A DNA stretch of 64,000 bases, from the NCBI GenBank assembly GCA_964417725.1, contig CAYQIV010000001.1:1-64000 (forward strand). The letters run 5' to 3'. This document shows positions 58,863-64,000 of the stretch, in pieces. Both the position numbers and the translations under genes were made by a program. Every line of letters begins with the position of its first letter. The first letter of the stretch is position 1. Below the pieces are notes generated by a model. The model saw nothing but the letters and a program-made list of their open reading frames with translations. It searched no databases and had not been told where the DNA came from. The stretch comes from SHZI01 sp964417725. Lineage in GTDB: Bacteria; Pseudomonadota; Gammaproteobacteria; Steroidobacterales; GCA-2729495.

Positions 58863-60176
58863 ATGGCCCCAAGCGAATCACAAGACTTCTATGGCAACGC
58901 ATCGGCCAGGGTTCAGGACCGCGTGCCCGAGCTCGGCTGGTTGTCGGGACAGCGGCGCGCCGCGCTGGAAACCCTGGCCCGGCACGGCCTGCCCGCACCC
59001 CGCTCGGAGAACTGGCGCTACACCCCCATCGAGGCGCTCATGCAGCGCAGCCTGAGCTGGCTGGACCCCGCTGCCCAGGAGGAGACACCGGGCGCAGGAA
59101 TGCCCTCCGCCATGGTGCCGCTGGCGCTGCCCGGCGCAACCCACATCCAACTCGTCGACGGCATCGTCATCGACGCCCCCGCCCGAACCACAGGCCTTGC
59201 CGTGCACACGCTGCGCACGGCCGACGCGGGCGCCCGGCAACTGGCACTCGAGGTGCTGGCCGATGGTGCGGGGCGGCTCGATCGCGCGCTGGCGGCAATC
59301 AACACCGCACTGCTCGAGGATGGGCTGCTGTTGCGGGTCGCGGACGACACGGTGGTGGAACACCCGGTGGTCATCGGAGTGGGCACCCGCAAGCGAAAGG
59401 TCTGGGTCCAGCCCCGCGTGATCATCGAGGTGGGTGCAGGCAGCAGCCTGACCTTGCTGCTCCAGCACCATCAGGGTGCCGGCAGCCTGTCGAACACCAT
59501 CAGCCACGTCCGCTGCCGGCGCGGCGCCCGCCTGCGGCTCATCCGGCTGCAGGGCGCCGACGACAGCGCCCAATTGCTCGACAGCAGCATGATCACGCTG
59601 GAGGATGGAGCCGATGCGGCGATCGTCAGTCTGGACCTCGGTGCCCGTCTGAGCCGTCATGAAATCCACGTCAGTCTGGATGGCTCAGGTGCCAGCACCC
59701 GCATCGACGGCCTGTTCATCGCCGACGGCGAGCGACACATCGACAACCAGACGCGAGTCGAACACCGTGGCAGGCAGACCTGCAGCCGCGAGGTCTTCCA
59801 CGGGATCCTCGATGGCCGCGGTCATGGGGTATTCAACGGCAAGGTGGTCGTCCATGACGGCGCAGGCGGGGCCGATGCCCGATTGAACAACCGCAACCTG
59901 CTGCTTTCCGACCGGGCGGAGATCGATACCAGGCCGGAACTGGAAATTTTCACCGACGACGTTCGCTGCAGCCACGGCGCGACAACTGGCCGGCTCGACC
60001 CCAACGCGCTGTTCTATCTGCGTTCACGGGGCCTGACGCTGGCTGATGCCACCCGCATGCTGCTACGGGCATTCGCCGGCGAAATCGCCCAGCGCATTGG
60101 CATCGGCGCACTGGACGCCCCTCTCGATGCCCTCGTCGAAGCGCGCCTGTCCCGCGCCGCCACGGAGACATCATGA
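58863..60176 (+). CDS. sufD: SufD, Fe-S scaffold component
   Basis: 437 residues. The N-terminal RSENWRYTPIEALMQRSLSW is a lipid-like segment seen in SufD. The beta-helix core has SLTLLLQHHQGAGSLSNTIS, DGLFIADGERHIDNQTRVEH, FHGILDGRGHGVFNGKVVVH and CSHGATTGRLDPNALFYLRSRG. The ending matches SufB's fold. Some 12 bases after sufC; sufS overlaps its stop (ATGA). Confidence 0.94.
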   Translation: MAPSESQDFYGNASARVQDRVPELGWLSGQRRAALETLARHGLPAPRSENWRYTPIEALMQRSLSWLDPAAQEETPGAGMPSAMVPLALPGATHIQLVDGIVIDAPARTTGLAVHTLRTADAGARQLALEVLADGAGRLDRALAAINTALLEDGLLLRVADDTVVEHPVVIGVGTRKRKVWVQPRVIIEVGAGSSLTLLLQHHQGAGSLSNTISHVRCRRGARLRLIRLQGADDSAQLLDSSMITLEDGADAAIVSLDLGARLSRHEIHVSLDGSGASTRIDGLFIADGERHIDNQTRVEHRGRQTCSREVFHGILDGRGHGVFNGKVVVHDGAGGADARLNNRNLLLSDRAEIDTRPELEIFTDDVRCSHGATTGRLDPNALFYLRSRGLTLADATRMLLRAFAGEIAQRIGIGALDAPLDALVEARLSRAATETS

Positions 60177-61426
60177 TGCCGCATCCCCTGACCGCACCGC
60201 CTGCGACAGCCGCACTGGACGTCGCGGCCATACGGGCCGATTTCCCGATCCTCGGCCGACAGGTCAATGGCCAGCCGCTGGTCTATCTCGACAATGCGGC
60301 ATCCTGCCAGCACCCGCACAGCGTCATTCACGCCATAGACGACTATTACGCCCGACACCATGCCAACGTCCACCGCGGCGTCCATACGCTGAGTCACGAA
60401 GCCACGGACCTCTACGAGAGCGCACGCGATACCGTGCGCCGTTTTCTCAACGCCCGCTCCACTCGCGAGGTCATCTTCACGCGCGGGACGACCGAAGCGA
60501 TCAACCTGGTCGCGTATTCGCTGGGGCAGACGATCGGGGCTGGCGACGAAGTACTCATCTCGGCCATGGAACACCACTCCAACATCGTGCCCTGGCAGCT
60601 TCTCGCCCAGCGCACCGGGGCCGTGCTGCGCGTGGTCCCCATCACCGATACCGGCGAACTGGTTATGGAGTCGTTCCACGCGCTGCTCGGCGAGCGCACG
60701 CGCCTCGTGGCCGTCGCCCACGTATCCAACGCCCTCGGCACCGTCAACCCGATTGGAGAAATCATCACCGCATGTCGCGCGCGTGGTATCCCGGTGCTGA
60801 TCGACGGCGCCCAGGCCATCGCCCACCAGGCTGTTGACGTACAGGCACTGGACTGCGACTTCTACGCCTTCTCGGGTCACAAGATGTGCGGCCCGACGGG
60901 CATCGGCGTGCTCTACGGACGTGAGGCAATACTCGAGCGGATGGCGCCGTTTCAGGGTGGCGGCGACATGATCCTGACAGTCAGCTTCGACGGCACGACG
61001 TACAACGACCTGCCGTACCGGTTCGAGGCCGGCACACCGCACATTGCCGGGGCCATCGGCCTTGGCGCAGCCATCGACTACCTGCAGGGCATCGGCATGG
61101 CCGCCATCGCCCGCCATGAGGCGATGCTCCTCGACTACGCCACCCGGCAACTCGAAAGCGTCGACCGCCTGCAATTCATCGGCACCGCACCGAACAAGGC
61201 CGGGCTGGTTTCTTTCAACATCGAGGGCATCCATCCGCACGATCTCGGCACCGTGCTCGATCAGCGCGGCGTGGCCATCCGGGCCGGGCACCACTGCGCG
61301 ATGCCTGTCATGACCCGTTTTGGCATCGCTGGCACGGCGCGTGCTTCTTTCGCGCTATACAACACCCCGGCCGACATCGACCGCCTCATGGAAGCACTGG
61401 AGGTCGCCGTGAGGATGCTCGGGTGA
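60173..61426 (+). CDS. sufS: SufS, cysteine desulfurase
   Basis: 417 residues. PLP-dependent class V aminotransferase fold: VYLDNAASCQHP, EVIFTRGTTEAINLVAYSLG, EHHSNIVPWQ, and the Schiff-base Lys in FYAFSGHKMCGPTGIGVLYG. The active-site Cys lies in RAGHHCAMPVM near the C-terminus (group II type). It removes sulfur from cysteine and hands it to SufU. sufU starts at an overlapping GTG. Confidence 0.96.
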   Translation: MMPHPLTAPPATAALDVAAIRADFPILGRQVNGQPLVYLDNAASCQHPHSVIHAIDDYYARHHANVHRGVHTLSHEATDLYESARDTVRRFLNARSTREVIFTRGTTEAINLVAYSLGQTIGAGDEVLISAMEHHSNIVPWQLLAQRTGAVLRVVPITDTGELVMESFHALLGERTRLVAVAHVSNALGTVNPIGEIITACRARGIPVLIDGAQAIAHQAVDVQALDCDFYAFSGHKMCGPTGIGVLYGREAILERMAPFQGGGDMILTVSFDGTTYNDLPYRFEAGTPHIAGAIGLGAAIDYLQGIGMAAIARHEAMLLDYATRQLESVDRLQFIGTAPNKAGLVSFNIEGIHPHDLGTVLDQRGVAIRAGHHCAMPVMTRFGIAGTARASFALYNTPADIDRLMEALEVAVRMLG

Positions 61427-61899
61427 AAGTCGCTGCACACGAGTCGCTCACCGGGCTCTACCGCAAGATCGTTCTCGATCACAGCCGGCATCCGCACCAC
61501 TTCGGGCGCATGGAGAACTGTCAGCATGTGGCCACGGGGCATAACCCGCTGTGCGGTGACAAAATCACGCTCTACATCAAGATGGATGGCGACTTCATCG
61601 CCGATGGCACCTTCGAGGCCAGCGCCTGCGCAATCTGCATGGCATCCGCATCCATGATGATGGATGCGATCCATGGACAGGGGCAGGCCGCGGCCAGATC
61701 GCTCGTGCACGACTTCCTCGGCATGTTCGACAGGCCCCCGGGTGCCGGACCGGGGGGTGAACTGGCCTCGTTGTCCGGCGTGCTCGATTTCCCCTCGCGG
61801 ATCCGCTGCGCCACCCTGCCCTGGCAGACACTGACGGCGGCACTCGATGACAACCGCGAGACCGTGACAACCGAAACCCGAAACACCTCAGCACCATGA
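61423..61899 (+). CDS. sufU: SufU, NifU-like sulfur acceptor
   Basis: 158 residues from a GTG that overlaps the sufS stop. LYRKIVLDHSRHPHHFGRME, NPLCGDKITLYIKM and EASACAICMASASMMMDAIH carry the three conserved Cys, with the third in SRIRCATLPWQTL. SufU of this type accepts sulfur from SufS or carries zinc, replacing SufE, which is absent. The tail is Thr-rich. Confidence 0.93.
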   Translation: MKVAAHESLTGLYRKIVLDHSRHPHHFGRMENCQHVATGHNPLCGDKITLYIKMDGDFIADGTFEASACAICMASASMMMDAIHGQGQAAARSLVHDFLGMFDRPPGAGPGGELASLSGVLDFPSRIRCATLPWQTLTAALDDNRETVTTETRNTSAP

Positions 61900-62447
61900 A
61901 CGGATACGACAACGAGCCGGCGGTCGTGCGCCGCGACGTCGAGGGCCTGCTCGTGCCCTCGGGCATTCCCATCACGCTGCCCCGGGACTCGCTGGTCTAT
62001 ATCACCCAGGCGATGGGTGGCAGCTTCACCGTCTACTTCGAGGGCAACCTGATCCGCGTCGCGGGACGCGATGCGGATGCCCTCGGCAAGGACACGCCCG
62101 AACCACCGGCGCTGCCGGAAGGGGCCAGCGACGAACAGTTCGAGGCACTGGTCTATGCGCAACTGCGCACAGTCTTCGATCCCGAGATCCCGGTCAACAT
62201 CGTCGATCTGGGCCTGGTCTACGAGTGCGCCATCGCACGACAACCTGACGGCACCCGCAACGTGCGCATCCGGATGACGGTCACGGCACCCGGCTGCGGC
62301 ATGGGCGAGATCCTCGTCGAGGACGTGCGCGAGCGCGTCCGCGTGATCCCCACCGCCGGTGAGGTCGATGTCGACCTGGTCTTCGACCCGCCCTGGAGTC
62401 AGCACATGATGTCAGAGGCAGCAAGGCTGGAAACCGGCCTGTTCTGA
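61896..62447 (+). CDS. sufT: SufT, DUF59 Fe-S maturation protein
   Basis: 183 residues. The first half (about 1-75) is a SufT-specific extension; the second is a DUF59/MIP18-like domain with VFDPEIPVNIVDLGLVYE and VTAPGCGMGEILVEDVRERV, ending in FDPPWSQHMMSEAARLE. SufT aids transfer of clusters to apo-targets, as shown in Staphylococcus. The start overlaps the sufU stop, so all suf genes form one tightly coupled operon. Confidence 0.93.
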   Translation: MNGYDNEPAVVRRDVEGLLVPSGIPITLPRDSLVYITQAMGGSFTVYFEGNLIRVAGRDADALGKDTPEPPALPEGASDEQFEALVYAQLRTVFDPEIPVNIVDLGLVYECAIARQPDGTRNVRIRMTVTAPGCGMGEILVEDVRERVRVIPTAGEVDVDLVFDPPWSQHMMSEAARLETGLF

Positions 62448-62459
62448 CGGAGGTCCGCG

Positions 62460-62972
62460 ATGCGCCGGCTGACACTGCTGCGCCACGCCCACGCCCTGCC
62501 GGCGACCGACGAGGCCATGGATCGCCATCGCGTGCTGAGTCCGCGCGGCGAAGCCGAGGCCCGGGCCCTCGGGCGGACGCTCAAGGCGCGGGCCGCGCGC
62601 CCCACCCTGATCCTCGCCAGCGCCGCAGAGCGAACACGCGCCACCGCGCGCCTGGTGGCGCAGGCACTGGGATACCCCACCGAGTTCATCCAGCGCGAGC
62701 CAACCCTCTACCTGGCCTCCGCCGATGGAATCCTGGCCGTGCTCGCACGGCAGGAAGAGGCTTTCGCCGATGTCATCCTCTGCGGCCACAACCCCGGACT
62801 GTCGATACTCGCCGGACGGCTGAGCGCAGGGGCAGTCGATGCCCTGCCGCCCACCGGCGCCGCGCTCTTCGAACTCGAGTGCGCAGACTGGCGAACGGTT
62901 GGCCATGCGCCCGCCCGGCTTGTTGCCTGGCTGGCACCGCCATTCCCGGGCCACGAACCTTCCACGGTGTAG
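62460..62972 (+). CDS. sixA: SixA-type histidine phosphatase
   Basis: 170 residues. RLTLLRHAHALP holds the phospho-accepting His in the RHG-like motif (RHA here); LASAAERTRATARLVAQAL and ILCGHNPGLSILAGRL carry the second Arg and His. SixA dephosphorylates histidine phosphotransfer proteins such as ArcB or NPr in E. coli; here the partner is unknown. It lies 12 bases after sufT and may be transcribed with the suf operon, though that could be only proximity. Confidence 0.85.
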   Translation: MRRLTLLRHAHALPATDEAMDRHRVLSPRGEAEARALGRTLKARAARPTLILASAAERTRATARLVAQALGYPTEFIQREPTLYLASADGILAVLARQEEAFADVILCGHNPGLSILAGRLSAGAVDALPPTGAALFELECADWRTVGHAPARLVAWLAPPFPGHEPSTV

Positions 62973-63061
62973 ACAGCCCCTGCCGCCCACGGCTCCTCAG
63001 CCACCGTCCGCCGTATCATCGGCCGTCGAGGCACCATGCGGACATGATGGAGAGGTAAAGG

Positions 63062-64000
63062 ATGGACATCCGGATCAGATGGCTCGGCATGGCCCTGCTC
63101 ATGTGGTCGCTGGCGGCCGGCGCCGAGCCCTACACCGAGGAGACACTTCGCCAGGCCGACCCGATCTCCGGCGAGCAGACGTGGCAGCAGTATTGTGCGT
63201 TCTGCCACACGTTGCGCAAGGGCCAGGCGGCGATGACGGGCCCCAACCTCTTCGAACTCTTCCGCCGCAAGGTTGGCAGCGCGCCGGGCTTCACCTACTC
63301 CGATGCACTGCGCGGCAGCGACCGCCAATGGACGCCAGACCTGTTTGCCCGATATGTACAAAACCCTGCTGCGACGTTGCCGGGCAACGCCATGCCGGCC
63401 GTCGACCTTCCGGCAGACAAGGTTCTGGCGCTCACGGCATTCGTCATGCGCGCCAGCGGCTCGGTCGACTGGGACCTGACCTCCCCCGGCGGGCAAACGA
63501 CCGGCGGCCCGGATGCGTCGCTGCGCGAGGAGCACCCGGCATTCTGGGCGCAGTACATGACGCACACCATCAGGTTCACCCTGCCCCACGGCGCCGACGG
63601 CACCTATACATTCGTTGCCTATTTCAACGAGGATGGCACGATCACCGGCAACAACCGCGGTTTGCAGGGCATCTGGCGCCTGCGTGACAAGCGGAATTTC
63701 TGCTATGCGCTGGAGCGCGTCGGCGTACACCCCTACGAATGGCTGCATTGCCTGCCGCCGACTGCCGACGATCCGCTCGAGTTCGGCAAGGTTCTGTACC
63801 GTTTTTCCCCCGTCAAGGGCCATGACGGATTGCAGATCGCGGTCAGCTTCATCGAGGGGCGCCCGCACCCGCTGGAGGGGGATGCACACCCCGATTACTG
63901 GACGTTCCTGTTCAACAACACCTCCCGTTACGAGATCCGGGTCGGAAAGGAGGTGGTCATCGTCGATGCACAGTTCCACCCCGACAGGACCATCAGCAGC
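63062..64000 (+). CDS. c-type cytochrome with an unrecognised C-terminal domain (3' end outside the window)
   Basis: At least 313 codons from the ATG at 63062, still open at the window end. A signal peptide (MDIRIRWLGMALLMWSLAAG) sends it to the periplasm. A class I cytochrome c domain follows: Cys45 and Cys48 in CAFCH bind haem with His49 as proximal ligand, and GNAMPAV (Met111) is the likely distal ligand. From about residue 155 a second domain begins (EEHPAFWAQYMTHTIRFTLP). It contains beta-like repeats and residues such as FNEDGTITGNNRGLQGIWRL and LFNNTSRYEIRVGKEVVIVD, but matches no cytochrome or enzyme I know. It may be a sensor or electron-transfer partner domain. Confidence 0.75.
   Translation, partial: MDIRIRWLGMALLMWSLAAGAEPYTEETLRQADPISGEQTWQQYCAFCHTLRKGQAAMTGPNLFELFRRKVGSAPGFTYSDALRGSDRQWTPDLFARYVQNPAATLPGNAMPAVDLPADKVLALTAFVMRASGSVDWDLTSPGGQTTGGPDASLREEHPAFWAQYMTHTIRFTLPHGADGTYTFVAYFNEDGTITGNNRGLQGIWRLRDKRNFCYALERVGVHPYEWLHCLPPTADDPLEFGKVLYRFSPVKGHDGLQIAVSFIEGRPHPLEGDAHPDYWTFLFNNTSRYEIRVGKEVVIVDAQFHPDRTISS

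Noticed and set aside
1..64000. CRISPR arrays, prophage or integrated plasmid
   Set aside because: No spaced direct repeats, no integrase or phage structural genes, and no att-like repeat at the tRNA-Ser gene were seen.

Overview
This 64 kb window is GC-rich, densely coded bacterial chromosome. It is most likely from a gammaproteobacterium: dapA with a BamC-like lipoprotein is divergent from gcvR-bcp-bepA, mlaA is convergent with mlaFEDCB, dnaX-ybaB-recR lies beside the SRP RNA, and ppsR is divergent from ppsA. Exported proteins with VPxP-type PEP-CTERM-like tails and a sufRBCDSUT operon recall environmental, possibly uncultivated lineages; no species can be named from sequence alone.

Layout. 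1-1400 is a graveyard of broken mobile DNA: two IS3-type orfB tails, an IS5-type transposase remnant, and pieces of AbiEii-type nucleotidyltransferase genes on both strands. 1400-7150 holds lineage-specific exported proteins (a PEP-CTERM-like gene pair, a frameshifted PEP-CTERM-like remnant, a membrane protein, a secreted HExxH protein) and a dead GNAT-toxin-like gene. 7.2-13.7 kb carries a DUF502 protein, thioesterase, MFS transporter, MtfA peptidase, an arsR-acr3 arsenic operon, an LLM-type flavin oxidoreductase and a small membrane protein. 13.7-21.8 kb is a long minus-strand run: a TetR-regulated HlyD/ABC exporter, hflKC, a cupin and an SLC13/RCK_C permease. 21.9-28.1 kb holds a DmeF-type metal exporter and a nitric-oxide module (ric, qNOR/norZ, nsrR); the norZ promoter is flanked by two NsrR-like dyads. 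A convergent unknown 8-TM protein and a zinc-ribbon protein follow.

28.2-37.3 kb contains transporters, a second secreted HExxH protein, small membrane proteins, the tail-specific protease Prc, a coiled-coil protein and a DUF1249 protein. 37.3-49.4 kb is core metabolism and information processing: phosphoglucomutase, PpsR/PpsA, MAPEG, oligoribonuclease, RsgA, RecR-YbaB-DnaX, SRP RNA, a LOG protein, tRNA-Ser(GGA), the BamC-like lipoprotein and DapA. 49.5-55.9 kb covers envelope and redox functions: GcvR, Bcp, BepA and the complete Mla lipid-transport system. 56.1-62.4 kb is a complete, tightly overlapping SUF iron-sulfur operon led by an Rrf2 regulator, followed by a SixA-type phosphatase. The right edge cuts a c-type cytochrome with an unrecognised C-terminal domain.

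Two Rrf2 Fe-S regulators (NsrR and SufR type), the Ric di-iron repair protein and the SUF assembly line together point to an organism that meets nitrosative and oxidative damage to Fe-S clusters. I did not find an unmistakable new multi-gene system. The best leads are the cytochrome fusion, the PEP-CTERM-like pair, and the unknown membrane and zinc-ribbon genes beside the NO module.
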